A DNA stretch of 64,000 bases from Terebella lapidaria (GCA_949152475.1 OX424562.1:21824209-21888208), one strand, 5' to 3'. Counted from the stretch's first letter, positions 22,861 to 34,690 are shown. Made by a program: numbers and translations. The notes: generated by a model from the sequence alone, not told the origin.

Positions 22861-23600
22861 CTAGATTTGGCGGGGAATGCCTATAACCAATATGATATAA
22901 CTGAATCTGTTTTACATCAAATGATATATATATAAACGTTCCAGAGAAGTCTACTTCCTTTGTTGCAGACAGTACGTAAATTGTTTCACGTCCGCCCCTC
23001 ACAGACAACTAATCTAAAGCAAGCAAATAGTATGCCAGTTATGCCAGATTCAGTAATTGTTTTGCCAGTAATGTAATCTTGTATCTTTCAAAACAATTGA
23101 TCGATTTTTTCCCACAATAGAACAAATTATGTTCAACCGATACTGAACTATGATATGTACGCCCAAGATAGAATGTGATCTTGTGGTAATGTCCATGAAC
23201 TTCAAGTATCGAAAGGAACACCTTTAGACCATATTGACTTTGACATTTCCAACAATTGCTAAACTCACCATGCTCACTGAGTTTGCCATTCACAATGTGA
23301 GAACACTGGTCAGGATGTGTAGTGGATGGGAATGATATCCAAAGACGTCGCCCTGATTGCAATGATGTACATCAAACTCCAACACGTCGATGATGAATGC
23401 GTGTTCATATTCTTTCTGCACAATGATTCGGGTGTCAAGGTCCATACCCGATGGAAATGGATATCATCAACTTGAATCGAGTCTTCAGCAGGCAGCTTGA
23501 CCCAGAGCAAGTCTTGAGACACGCTTAGAATTCTGGATCCTTTTCTTTACGAGTGTGATAATGATTTCATGACACGGGAATGCTTTCTCTGGCTCGTCAA

Positions 23601-23628
23601 AAGAGAGAGAGAGAGAGAAAGAGAGAGA
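23601..23628. repeat. GA microsatellite
   Basis: A GAGAGA run inside the channel pseudogene. The intact gene has only GAGAGAG at this site (near 38526), so it expanded after the duplication. Confidence 0.85.
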
Positions 23629-23639
23629 TAGATCTGCCA

Positions 23640-24112
23640 TGTTAATATCAATCTAGTGCCATAAATACAATCAGATTTTGATTATGACAATAGCAAACGT
23701 ATAATATATTTTGCAATAAAAACAAATGCTTGGCCAATCAGTTTATCCAAAGACACACTGGCGTCATTAGGGGCAGACAGTGTGTGAAATGTAGTTGTTT
23801 ATACTGTGCACCTGAAGGGATTAGTATACAACTGCCCAACAACTTATTGTTAGTAATCTGAAACAAACTACATGGAACAGAAGTATGACAAGTACATTAG
23901 TACATATTAATCAGAAGCCAAAAAGCTACCGAGTTTATGGTATCCTCCGGAACGAATTTAACGTCCACCAGCAGTGACACCAGCTCAGTGGTATGAATGT
24001 CAGTATCAATATATATTACCATGAATACAACCAGATTTTGATTACCTCAGTAGCAAACGAAAAATACAACATTTTGCAATAGGTATAAAGCCCGACCAAT
24101 CAGTTTATCCAA
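23640..24112 (+). repeat. Two R2 repeats inserted in the channel pseudogene
   Basis: 23640-23860 and 23995-24112 both carry AGATTTTGATTA, AGCAAACG, TTTTGCAATA, CCAATCAGTTTATCCAAAGA; the first continues into CTGGCGTCATTAGGGGCAG. They separate 23600 from 24113, which are adjacent in the intact gene (about 38530). Confidence 0.8.
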
Positions 24113-24863
24113 AGAGTGGTGGTGGTAAACATTGTTACCTCGGACATCACAATTGCTGATGTGACAGCCATTCTCTGATGTGAGAACTGCCTGAGGTGAC
24201 AGTCACGGTCAATTGCAGCTTCCTCTGAGATCATAGCATACATTAGTGGTAAGTTAATATCCTTGCTGATACGACGTCTGTATAGCAAGCGCATCTGAAC
24301 AGTGACTACATGTAAATTGTAGAACACCGGCGTGGACAAGACGACGAAAACACGATCACTAAGAACAGAATGGCATTTCCAAACATCCCTTTGCCTACTA
24401 CACTATCTGCACGCAACGAAACTGGAATAGGAGGGAACACGATCAAATTCAATGCTCCCACGTTCGTGTTCCCGTCATCTTTCAATCTCTGGAAGACGCT
24501 ACGGATAACTTCGACGTTCCCGTCACATACGATCTGGAAGAACAGCGAGTTGTTTCGTTCGAGTTCTTCAGACTTTTTTGGCACACTTGAATCTATCTCA
24601 CGAACGATGCTGTCCGTGAGCTCAGCCAACGATGTTGAAAGTACAGCTTCTGAAGGTACTTTCTCAGCGAGGCCACTCTCCCAGGTGACATTATTTCTTC
24701 TGGGAACCCTGACGATCTCAACATCTTCTAGAGCCATCTCTTGTGTCGTTATACCTTCTACAGAAAAAAAATGGTCAACACATAAAGTTATTTTATTTGA
24801 ACTGGATAGGTAATCTAGGTCAAAAATATTTTGCTCAAAATGCAACATGATATAAAAAATCAT

Positions 24864-26269
24864 ACTAGTGTGTAAGGTTTCAGCTGAATGTGTCTCTGAA
24901 CAAATTGGAGTTCAATAGGGCAACTGGTTCAACAATTTTTTGCCTAGTGTAATATCCCTAAACGACGAAGAGGCATCGTGCAGACCTGATGTTTCGTTAT
25001 AGGAAAGTATTTTATAGAAAAGTAAAAGTATACATTCCGTCGTGAGAATGTAAATGGACGGGGCATAATGAATGGGCAGTGATAGGAATATAGCATCAAA
25101 TGCCATCATCACACACTTGGGGTAGGCGATCACAAATTACCGGCATCAAATAAGAATTATTCTGAATATCATATCAGGTCCCATTTGCTCTGATGAACGA
25201 CTTTTTACCAAATTCTGTCATCAGTGATAATGAGTTTGCACTCACCTCAAATTGCGGCCGAGTAGTATAGAACCATCAGAAGTTTTCAACCACTATGGTT
25301 TACTCCTTTGCCCGGACGATATACCAGTAGTCGTTACTTGATGAAAGATTTTGTTCAAAGTACAATATAGAAATACATTTGCTTGTCAGACATGCGGATT
25401 ATCTTTACATTTTCAAAAATCTGTACCGACACGTGTAAATATCATACGTGAAGTTTCACGAATGGTTAATATTTTCACTTCAGCCTCTCGAGCGCGGCTG
25501 CTGGCTCGCCGAGGGAAAAAGTCACACAGTCGGGCCGGATCGTTCATTGGCCGGGGAGCTCCCCACCATTACCTCCCAGTTATAGAAGAGAATATATGGT
25601 GTTCACCCCTTGGATAATAAGGGGAAAACTTGAATACAGACCCTCCAGGGGAAAACTCGAAGTGAAAACGTATTCTCCAGATTTTGCTTCATATTTTTTA
25701 ATCGTTGCTCCAATTTGATGCTCTTTGCCTTGATTGCTAACGCTGAAACTGAGATAATTATAGGGAACGACAGGATGAGTACATTTATCAACATGAAAAT
25801 AATCTGTCAGTCACATAAAGGAATAGCCAGTATTTCCAGAGTATATCTGATTATATAACTGTGAGTGGGTCCTGAGCCACTCTTCAAAATTTGCAATGCT
25901 CAGGATAACTGTGCTGGACGTCTTGTTGGTAGGCAATTGAAGCGATCTGTACTTGACTTGTCAGAAGTTCGCAGAACTGGCGCTTAGGGCAGGAATTCAA
26001 AATATCATCCGTAATGCACCGGCTTTCAGCAACCTTGTTAGCATATTCTGATGAAAAAACACTATCCAATCAATATGTGCTTTCGGCTAATGCCCTCTCC
26101 CTTGCAACTGATTTTTTGACCATATCAGTAGGCTGGGACAGGCATTGTCATACCGGGGGATATTTCCCTGATATTTTAAACCTAACTAATTGGATAGTTG
26201 TTCATGTCGGATAGGATAACTTTAAAAACTGGCAACAACACTAGCAACAACGGTTGAATGACTGACTGG
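24864..26269. other. Upstream flank of the pseudogene, duplicated at 39220-40480
   Basis: Collinear with the 5' side of the intact channel gene. Shared pieces include TCGTGCAGACCTGATGTTTC, the TGATGAACGACTTTTT stretch, GGGCCGGATCGTTCA, TATTTTTTAATCGTTG and CAACCTTGTTAGCAT. On the minus strand a coiled-coil-like segment EQRLKNMKQNLENTF (25603-25794) matches the other copy. It could hold a 5' exon, but the frame is not sustained here. Confidence 0.6.
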
Positions 26270-26545
26270 GGTTTATTAATAAACATTTTTATCACCAACT
26301 CAAATATATTTTGACGATAAAAATAAGAAACTTGAAATACAAAACATTTTATCACCAATCCAAATAGATTTTGACGATAAAAATAAGAAACTTGAAATAC
26401 AAAATTTTGATAAAACAAAGCCCGACCAAAGGCTTACAACCAAAACCACCCTGGCCTCTTCAGGAACAGATAGTGTGTGAAATGTGGGTGTTTCTTCTGT
26501 ACACTAGATGAAATAAGTTTGCAACTGCCCAACAAACTACCAGAA
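26270..26545 (+). repeat. R2 repeat with internal 63-bp duplication
   Basis: The segment ATTTTGACGATAAAAATAAG plus GAAACTTGAAATACAAAA occurs twice in tandem (about 26308-26345 and 26371-26408), each preceded by TATCACCAA(C/T)(T/C)CAAATA. The usual AAACAAAGCCCGACC and TAGTGTGTGAAATGT follow. Confidence 0.8.
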
Positions 26546-28060
26546 CAGTGGAAAGTAGCTAACGAATCATGCTGTAAATAAGACACTCATTCGGGCTTTT
26601 GTCATTGTGCAACGCGACTATTTCTAATATCACTGGACAGCGGTATCGTCACACTTCGTCCATAGCTTTATATCATGCACAATATGATAATTACATGTAC
26701 TAGCAAAGAACATCTTTTACATATCTATCTTGATTCTTGACGGAACTAGACTGTTGAAAGAATGCAAGGGATTGACATATTTGTGCTCATTAACATTGTC
26801 GAGTACATCATACCATCAAGAAAAAAAAACATATTGGTGACCTTTTCCACTTTAAGCCGAAAGCACCGTGATTTCAGAATCCATAATAACCGTGTCCTAA
26901 ATGTTTGCAAATAGTGTAATGAATAATGCAGAGTTCGATAACCTCGTTGTGTGATCCCAACCATTCTGCACAATATTTATGCAGTAGCTTTCACGACGAA
27001 TGCACATGCTTTGCACTTGTTTTCTCGGTATCAGCAAGCGGGAGACCCCTGTTGGTATCATCAACACTTGTATAAACACATACCTGATGTTTGTCAGTTT
27101 CTAGGCTATATCCCTTAGTTGATTTGCCTACACGTATATTTTCTACGGTGCTGGTCTGGATCCTCTGACCCCTTGGAATGTCTTTGAATATGCACGTCTT
27201 TAACACCCTAACACCACGGATTCAGCAGACTTCTCGACATACAGTGGATCAAAATGTCCAGGATCACACACTTGGGAAGTTCCTTCGCAAGAAAATAATG
27301 ATTTAAATTTTTTATACTGGGTTTTTATATACATAGCATTGTAGTATTTCTATATCAGTATCTATCAGTATATCTAGTATGTAGTATTTCTAGTATATAT
27401 AGATAGCATTGTAGTATCACCATTACTCATATACTAATACAATTGAGATTTAACAAACACCGCATAACCAGTGTTGTTGAATGCTGAAGAAGTCGCCACT
27501 TAACTGCTCTCATTTATCAAAAAAAAAAAAACATATGCAATGAAGAGATCCATAGTTTCATACCATAGTTGTGGGGATCAAGATTCGTCAGACAACTAAA
27601 GTTATCAAATGCATTCAAATATATGTACTTGTATCACAATTATAAACTAGACAGCTAGGAAAAGTTTTATTATGAACACGAATGAACAGCAGTGGTGGGT
27701 CACTCATCAGCATTCACCATGGTCGGTGTAATAGCCTGCATAGCATAGTAATTCCTGTAATACGCTATGCAGCCGGTGATAACCAAAAATATAGTAAAAT
27801 GCTCCTGTGATCAATGGGTCTTCATATGCGTGGAATGAACGGAAAGACACGAAATAGACAATGCAAAGTCCGTGCAACAGATGAAAAGACGTAGGACCAA
27901 ACAGATATCAGGATCTCAACGCCAGTTTCTTCGGTAATACGTGTGCATTTTGTATGGAAAGTGTATGACACGGTACTCGAATTTTTTGGGGGAAAACATG
28001 GGATAGATGGGGACTTCTTTATTAGTTAGATACAATATGTACAAGGTCTCCTGAAATACT
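26546..28060. other. Non-coding; left part duplicated at 40700-41800
   Basis: Shared stretches with the other copy include CGGTGCTTTCGGCTTAAAGTG-like text near 26855 and the TGGAATGAACGGAA site near 27830 (41775 in the other copy). About 27290-27420 has short TAGTATTTCTAGTATAT repeats. No gene was seen. Confidence 0.5.
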
Positions 28061-28699
28061 GTGCAGATATTCAGCCTTGACACCCAAATGTCTACCTTAT
28101 GGGGTTTTTGGACTAATTTTGGTAGACTTGAACATAAAAAAATAATTTACGGCTTGTTAAAACATTTACTCTATTTAAGTCTTATCTTTGATGTGATGAT
28201 AAATTCGTATATTCTTTCGTCATACGCATTGCAGAGGTGGGCTGCTTCTCCTGGTAGGAATATAATTGAGGCACTTGCCATGTGTCGGCCAGAGATGGAT
28301 GTGGAAAACATATTGGATGCCGTGATTATTGGTACAAAAAGAACATATGTGCACAGACATGTGCATTGCAAGATGTTGAATTACTTTGCCATTATTCCTC
28401 TTCCCAAACTTTCAAACAGATTGTCTGGCCGATATCATATCCAAGAATATAATCGAATATAATGCACTGTACATCCAAGATCTGAATAGTTCTGCACGAT
28501 GTAAATCAGACAGAATGAAAAGGAATTATACAGTAAAAAATATATATTATACTGTATGACATGATGTACCAAATGAGTACAGCAATCTAGTGGAGAATGA
28601 AGCAGTGTGCCGAGTTAAAGTGCTTTCATCCTGAAACGTGAGCAGGGAGCAGATATCGCCGGTTTTCGATAAACCCCTACATATATTATTACATGATTG
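28061..28699 (+). repeat. Copy of the TTGCAAGATGTTGAATTA module
   Basis: 28170-28470 matches 30890-31150 and 35970-36190 on + and 20700-20960 on -. A 133-codon + frame covers it, but the same region is broken in the other copies. There is no known family, so I treat it as a repeat. Confidence 0.6.
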
Positions 28700-28960
28700 A
28701 TAAAACTGTACACGTGGAAGATCTGCTCCTGAGCTTCTCCTGCCTCACCAGCAGATCTCCTCTGGTGCTGATATTTTGATTGTACCGCAAATCACAAAGC
28801 AAAACATTCTCAATAGAACGAGACAAAAGATAGTTGTAGATATATTGTGGTAGTAGCTGCCAAGACAGGTCTACAGGTTTGGTACCGTGAACAACGTCCA
28901 TATGTTCTGATGTTCTGCTATACAATATCGGCTACATCCTCGGACAGTCGGTATTGGTTT
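28700..28960 (+). repeat. R1 module, copy 5
   Basis: Landmarks TGTACCGCAAATCACAAAGC, AAAACATTCTCAATAGAACG, ATATATTGTGGTAGTAGCTG and CCAAGACAGGTCTACAGG. Confidence 0.75.
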
Positions 28961-30570
28961 TTTTTCAATAAGCCGGATATAAAGCCATATCGAATCCTTG
29001 CTGTTGGGACTTTTTGTGTGTGGGCAATTAACATATCCAGCATGATGTAACTGGATGTTTTTGATAACGGGAGATATAGACATTCCTGAGACGCCCGTTT
29101 CCTTATCTTCTAGCCAATAAATACATTGTTTCCATTCACTTACAAGGGCGCAACCATGGCGTAAAAGTTGTGGAGATGGGGGTCTGTCCGATGTTTGGAG
29201 AACTATCTTTTTGCAAACGTACGACCCAGAAGGGGCAAGCCACACAAATGAGGTCTGGGGCATGTAATGGCCCCAGAATGTTTTTGAAAAAACACATATG
29301 ATAAATGGCGGTACCGTTGTCATCTGAATTTGACACATATAACATATATCTTCCTAGAAAAGTTGGTGGGTGTGTGTGTGTGGAGAGGGGGGGGGGGGGG
29401 AGAGGAGTCACCACAAATGTTGAGGGGAGGGAACATGATTCTGACCTCCCCCCCCCCCCTCCCCCCCTCATGTGGTTGCGCCGTTGTTCAATTCTCACAG
29501 ACGACTGTTCTAAATCAAGCAAATGTTGTCTGTATATTGCACATTGAGAATAATATGTATATAGCAATCAAATCTGCTTATATTAGTGGAAATAATCAAG
29601 GATACAATTCTATCAGTGATTGTTATGCCAGGTTCAGAAATTTTATTATTGCAAGTAATGTTTCGTGCATGTGGGTATTTTCCTACGGTACCTGAAGCTA
29701 TTTATTATATTATGAAGGATGTTTTGGTATCCGATCAGACCTTGAAGTGGATCCAAGAAAAAAACTCTCAGACCGAACTGACATTGATTTTGCCAACAAC
29801 TGCATAAATTTAGCCTGCGGTAGACTCATGCTGAGCTACTTTACTTTCATCCTGAAACGCAAGGACTTTTTAGATATTCCCTGACTTCCGATATACCTGT
29901 ATAATCATTACTATGTGACTGCTGAAATTGTACATGTCGAAATTCTGCTTTTGGACTTCTCTTGCCAAAGTATGTCTGAAGGATCAACTCTTGGTCGAGG
30001 CGGTCTGACTGTACCACGAATCACGAAGCAAAACATTGCAAGCAGAACGAGACAAACAAAAGATAGTCATTGATATAGTGCTGGTAGTTACCAAGACCGA
30101 TATATAGCTGCTAGCAATGAACGAGGTCCAGATGTTAATTAACGATCTGTTACGCAATACGTATCTTGGTACCATCGCTGTTATTTTATGCACCAGCCAA
30201 ATACAAAACTGATTCCATGTCGTTGGGTTGACTAGATGGAGGGCAATGTACATATCCAATATGATATGACTGAATCTGTTTATATTTTTGAGAATATACG
30301 TATCATTGTTTGCTTCCACCCATACCAGATAACTTATTCAATTCGAACAAATATTGTCTATATAATACAAAGTTGGAATGATTCGTGCACATCTATGTTC
30401 ATGTCAAATTCAGAGATTGTTTTGCCATCTATATAATACCATATCAGTCAAAAGAAGCTCGAGTTCACTCTTCAGTTAGAACAAACTGTGTTTTGTCAAA
30501 ATTGAACGTACGATCTGTACGTCCAATATAGTATGTAATTTTGTGGCTATGTCGATGAATTTCAAGATCA
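28961..30570 (+). repeat. S block, copy 2 (direct duplicate of 13691-15190)
   Basis: Same order of landmarks as copy 1: CATATCCAGCATGAT, GATATAGACATTCC, TTGTGGAGATGGGGGTCTGT, CATGTGGTTGCGCCG, ACCTGAAGCTATTTATTATA, GGATGTTTTGGTATCCGATC. It includes R1 copy 6 at 29925-30195. It has a G run (29387-29400) and C runs (29447-29467) about 60 bp apart that could pair. Confidence 0.75.
29925..30195 (+). repeat. R1 module, copy 6
   Basis: Very close to copy 2: TGCCAAAGTATGTCTGAAGG, TGTACCACGAATCACGAAGC and TACCAAGACCGATATATAGC. An extra TTAA is present near 30137 compared with copy 2. Confidence 0.75.
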
Positions 30571-31260
30571 AATAATTTTACATATTATTGAAGATACGTT
30601 ACTATATGGGAATCCTTCCCAAGTACTTTTCAAGTACAAATACTTATAGTTATCTAGTGATATTTTGATGGGTTTTTTTGGTATCCGATTCAGCCGATGA
30701 AGTCAGACCAAGAGCAATACCTTCAGACAAAATATGTGCTGGCATTGGCAACAACTGCATAAACTCACTGAAGCTGTCATTCACAACGTGAAAACATAAT
30801 TTGAATTGGAATGACGGTACTGATACCATGCTATCTTTTAGGAACATTCCCTCTATTTTCGTCTTATTTTTGAAGTGGGGATAAATTAGTGTTTTCTTTC
30901 ATTGTATGGATTCGAGGGGCGGGCTGCTTCTTCGCCTATTACTAGTATAATTGAGCCACTTGCCATATGTCGGCCAGAGATGGATGTGTTTATAATTGTA
31001 AAAGACGTCTGACGGAGTGATTAATGATACAAAGAACATGTGTGTACAGACATGTGCTTTGCAAGATGTTGAATTACTCTGCCATTATTCATCTCCGAAG
31101 ACTTTCAAACAGTTCGTCTGGCCAATATCATATCCAAGAATATAGCTATTGTTGCATTTTGCTGTGAAACATTGTGCATCAATTGTCTGAATAGTTCTGT
31201 TCAATGTAAATCAGATGAAATATAACACAGGAATTCTACAATATGTATATACCAAATGAG
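30571..31260 (+). repeat. Segment duplicated in inverted orientation at 20690-21280
   Basis: It carries TGGGAATCCTTCCCAAGTAC, GGCATTGGCAACAACTGCAT, CGAGGGGCGGGCTGCTTC and GCTTTGCAAGATGTTGAATT, each found as its complement in the other copy. No gene was seen. Confidence 0.7.
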
Positions 31261-31539
31261 CGCAGCAGTTTGTTGCAGAAATATGCTGAGTTGCTGCGGC
31301 CTCATCATGAAGCGTGAGCACTTTGCAGACATCTCCTGGACTTTTGATAGATCCCTATGTTCACTGTTAGGTCACTACTGAGACTGTACATGTGAAAAAG
31401 CTGCTCATGAGCTTCCCTGCCAAAGTCCCTACGATAGATCATCTCTCCTGCTGGTAGTTTAATTGTATCACAAATCACAAAGCAAAACATTCCAAGAAGA
31501 ACGAAACAAACGGTGAATAGTCGTTGATATATATATAAA

Positions 31540-31695
31540 ACCATGCGAGTGTGTTTTCCGCAAAAAGATATCGGTCGAGTTTGGTCTGGCGGATGAATTC
31601 AGGATGCACGAGTCCGAAGGACGAGTGTATTCTGTGTTCATCCGCCAGACCAAACGAGACCGATATCTTTTTGCGGAAAACACACGAGCGTGGTT
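31540..31695. repeat. Near-perfect inverted repeat (hairpin)
   Basis: The arms run from CCATGCGAGTGTGTTTTCCG rightwards and back to CGGAAAACACACGAGCGTGG, with GCAAAAAGATATCGGT and TTTGGTCTGGCGGATGAA matched by their complements. The loop is about 36 bp around GGATGCACGAGTCCGAAGG. Both strands therefore begin the same short frame, MFSAKRYRSSLVWRMN, by symmetry, not by coding. Confidence 0.92.
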
Positions 31696-31846
31696 TTTAT
31701 TTTATCACACACTACTATTCAGACATGATATTAAATACTGTCGTTATCATACGAACATTGTAAATGATCATTAATAATAAATTAATTCAAATTATAATTA
31801 TGTTCATGAATATGCATGTGATGTCCGAAAAGTCTGGGCTTGGTAA

Positions 31847-32358
31847 GGCCGTGTTCGTTTATTGAAAACCGTTCAACATAACCAGAACTGGTTTGTCTGT
31901 TTGGTTCGAGGTTTTCTGGTCAATAAACGAACGCATGGTTAGGGTAACCGATTAATTTTCTTTCACCAGATGGCCAGTTTCGCCAGTTCCCGTTGTCTTG
32001 GATTGCTGTAGCCCTTTCAAGGAACTGGCTGTGCAAACGGGGGTAACATTAGGTTTGTATCCATATACCCTAGAAAGTTCATCGTAGTATGGGCAGGTTT
32101 TATTCTCATGACCAGAGACTTTATTGTAGTTCACTGTATAGCGAAATTTCCACGACAAAAATATCGTCTTCGGCGGATGGCGTTGCCGTTGCCATGTCGA
32201 GAAAATGTCGTCTTCGCAATGCATTGTGGGATACAAAACCTGACAAAACCACAGTCAGCGACGGTTTCGAGTTTTCATTGAAACTGGTTTCGGTTTCGTG
32301 CAAATCGAACAGTTAGTTTCGGAAACTGGTTTTGGTTTTGTGATAAACGAACACGGCC
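31847..32358. mobile_element. Harbinger-type MITE, 512 bp
   Basis: The TIR is GGCCGTGTTCGTTTAT at the left and ATAAACGAACACGGCC at the right. A TAA trinucleotide directly flanks both sides (31844-31846 and 32359-32361), the 3-bp TWA duplication typical of PIF/Harbinger. There is no transposase; short frames inside are fortuitous. Confidence 0.85.
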
Positions 32359-32879
32359 TAAGTAACTCTAGGTTACTAGAATCGTTCACATACGACATTA
32401 CATTGTTCTTTTACGCAATAACGGTATTTACGTAATCCGCCGTAAGAAAGTAGTTTCGGCCTGATGTGGGTCAGAGAGTGATACAGATTGATTCGAAGTA
32501 GGGTGATACAGAAAAGGTTATCACACCTTTCGGAGTCCTCTAGCATTGCAGTTTATAGTGTGTGATAAATTGTGTTTATAGCTGCCAAGACAGATCTATA
32601 GGCGCTAGCAATGAACAAGGTCTAGACGTTAATGTTCTGTTACGCAATATGCATCTCGGTACAGTCGCTGTTTTTTTTTTTAACTCCAACAAGCCCGATA
32701 TAAAACTGTCTTGATTCCATGCCGTTGGGTTGTTTAATTGGCAAGCAATGGCCATATCAAATATGCTATCAATGGATCTGTTCTATTTCATTTCTTTTTT
32801 TGTAGACAGTACGTAAAATGTTTTGTGTTCACCACTCATAGATCACTTCTCTGAATCAAATATTATGTAAAGTTCGACG

Positions 32880-33597
32880 CCCGCAGCCCGCACAGGGCGC
32901 ACGTAGCGGGCGTCGGTACTTACTAGCACTACAACCAGGTAACAGTCCGTCCAGACGAGTCCGGCCGATGATACATCACATCATAACACATCACCATCAC
33001 CATCATCATCACCAACATCAACATCATATACAACATGCATAGTACATAGTTATGGTAATGTATCCGTATGCGGAGCCTGAGATGCCATGGGAGCGGCACC
33101 ACAGAACTCGCGCATGTGGGCATGTTGTTGGCCAGCCTCGCCGACGGCACTGCCGCAGGGATAGAACCCTGGACAGCCCGACGGTCTGCCAGAGCCTGTG
33201 TCGCACCGTCCCAAGTGGGAAGAAACCGGTGATCCACAGGGCGTGAGCCCCCGAGTCAGCAACGGTCTCCCCCACCTGGGCCCCCTGTGGAAGTCGTCCC
33301 TGAGGCCTGACTGGCCTTTACTCGAACAGAGACAAGGAGCTCATGGCGTGAGCTCACCTGTCGCGCTCTGAGACAGCTCCGGCCACAAAAAAATGTGACC
33401 ACAGTATTTATACTAGAGGCGAGAGCACGAGAGATGACATAAGCAGCCAGTGTTCAGTATAGTTGATAAGAGGATTAGAGGGCGTTGCCGGGGCAACGCG
33501 TGCTTCGAGCTGAAGCGTCCGAAAATAGACCATAAAACTGGTTAGTGTTTACCAAAGACGCCTGCCGCGGTCTTTGGGCAAAATCGCCACAATTATA
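32880..33597. repeat. R3 interspersed repeat, copy 2
   Basis: It pairs with 12180-12867 (see copy 1). A variable left part holds a (CAT/CAC)n microsatellite at about 32966-33030. The shared right part runs from GGACAGCCCGAC to the terminal GGGCAAAATCGCCACA and includes a TATA-like CAGTATTTATAC. Confidence 0.8.
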
Positions 33598-33619
33598 TGT
33601 ATCTTGCACAATGGGACTG

Positions 33620-34260
33620 CTTATATTATTATCTAATCTGGTTTAATTTGGTCGTAATAGATTGATACATGCAATGAGATTACGATCCCATGTCAGATTT
33701 TATACCAGATTCAGATCACGTATCTGTCAAACGATGCTCGAGTTTACTTTTCATGTCATAACAAACAATGATTTGTCTACATTGATAGTATAATCTGTAC
33801 GTCCCATTTGGTATATAATTTATGATTATGTCATTGAACTTCAAGACATAATCACATATAATATAATTGTCATATAATTGGATATATTATTGAAGACATA
33901 CCCAATCATGTGGGCATCGTTTTCAAGTATGGTACCTGCAGTTATTCAAAAGATAAGTGAAAGTGAAACGAGCAGAATACTCCAGAGCAATTATGGCACT
34001 GATCTTGCCACCACGTGCATAAACTGACCCACGCTGCCATTCACAATTTAAAATTTAATTTTCGGCTGGAATGGCGGTACCAATATCATCTTGTCCTAAC
34101 ATTTCCTCTAATTACGTCTTATCTCTGGAATGAGGATAAATTAGTAGTATCTTTCATTGTATAGATTCGAGGGGCATACTCTTCCTTCTGGTACTGGAAT
34201 AACTCAGCCTCTCGCCATGTGTGAGCCAGAGATTGATGTCTTTATAATTATATGTCGTAT
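33620..34260 (+). repeat. Part of the duplicated mosaic
   Basis: 33640-33850 is an inverted match to 15191-15400. 33890-34130 is a direct match to 21400-21640 (shared CATCGTTTTC and TATGGTACC stretch). 34080-34260 belongs to the TTGCAAGATGTTGAATTA module. No gene was seen. Confidence 0.65.
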
Positions 34261-34537
34261 ACATATTTGCAAGTATTCGAATAAATTACAAATGTGTAGA
34301 TCGGCTGTGACCATTAGTTATGTTCAAAATACACTTCGTATAGATATCATGTTTAGTTTCATAACATCCCATGTGAAATAAGCCTACAAATTATTGGTGG
34401 GTATCACACATGTCCCTACGTAATTGGTTTTAGGCAGATGCAATGAAATTGAACCTTTTGGTTTTAAGGTGGGAGTGCTAACATTTTTATATTTAAGTGA
34501 TGAATAACTGTTGTGCTCAAACTGGTTGCATCCTAGT

Positions 34538-34690
34538 ACTTCAACATTCCCCATTGACCATGAAATGGACAGTTTCCAGAAACCATGCCCCAATTGTCCA
34601 GCTATTTCTGGATACTTCTATCAACTGGATACATCACCCGAATTACAGTATATACTTGCTCTGTGTAACGTATATACCATGTATGCAAGG
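34538..34690 (+). other. Exon-like conserved segment, copy 2
   Basis: It encodes TSTFPIDHEMDSFQKPCPNC, then PAISGYFYQLDTS and PELQYILALCNVYTMYARI. An AG (ATCCTAG) precedes it and a strong donor, AT followed by GTAAGTAC, follows near 34691. Its homologue is at 21985-22165, with about 80% residue identity. No family was recognised and no partner exons were identified. Confidence 0.4.

Larger units (their letters stand above)
23304..24755 (-). pseudogene. Broken paralogue of the TRP-like channel gene
   Basis: The minus-strand sequence matches the N-terminal half of the channel gene at 36601-39159. 24755-24310 gives a frame close to residues 1-140 of the intact protein (LEDVEIVRVPRRNNVTWES; LTDSIVREIDSSVPKKSEEL). 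The position of the intact start codon reads ATA. The frame is then lost. Further shared pieces are 24300-24115 and 23600-23304 (DLLWVKLPAED). At 23304 the match stops abruptly and sequence equivalent to the 3' flank (35880) follows, so the whole channel and pore half is deleted. A further 125 bp or so is missing near 23542, and two R2 repeats and a GA microsatellite interrupt it. The acceptor before the start (TTCTGTAG) is kept. It cannot make a channel. Confidence 0.85.
31535..32570. mobile_element. Composite insertion: hairpin plus TIR element plus nested MITE
   Basis: It comprises a 156-bp hairpin (31540-31695), then an element bounded by TTTATCACACACTA at about 31702 and its complement TAGTGTGTGATAAA ending near 32570. 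Inside the latter sits a Harbinger-type MITE (31847-32358). No transposase is present. The order suggests at least three insertion events. Confidence 0.75.
31375..32690 (+). repeat. R1 module, copy 7, split by an insertion
   Basis: The left part, 31375-31534, ends at GTCGTTGATATATA. The module resumes at 32571 with TTGTGTTTATAGCTGCCAAG and runs to about 32690. Uninterrupted copies read GATATATATTGTGTTTATAGC across this point (for example 35290-35310), so everything between is inserted. Confidence 0.82.

Noticed and set aside
28061-28462. 133-codon + frame as a gene
   Set aside because: Homologous segments at 20700 (reverse), 30890 and 35970 do not keep the frame, so it is part of a repeated module.
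31551-31763. Matching small proteins on both strands at the hairpin
   Set aside because: The shared MFSAKRYRS start is a consequence of the palindrome.
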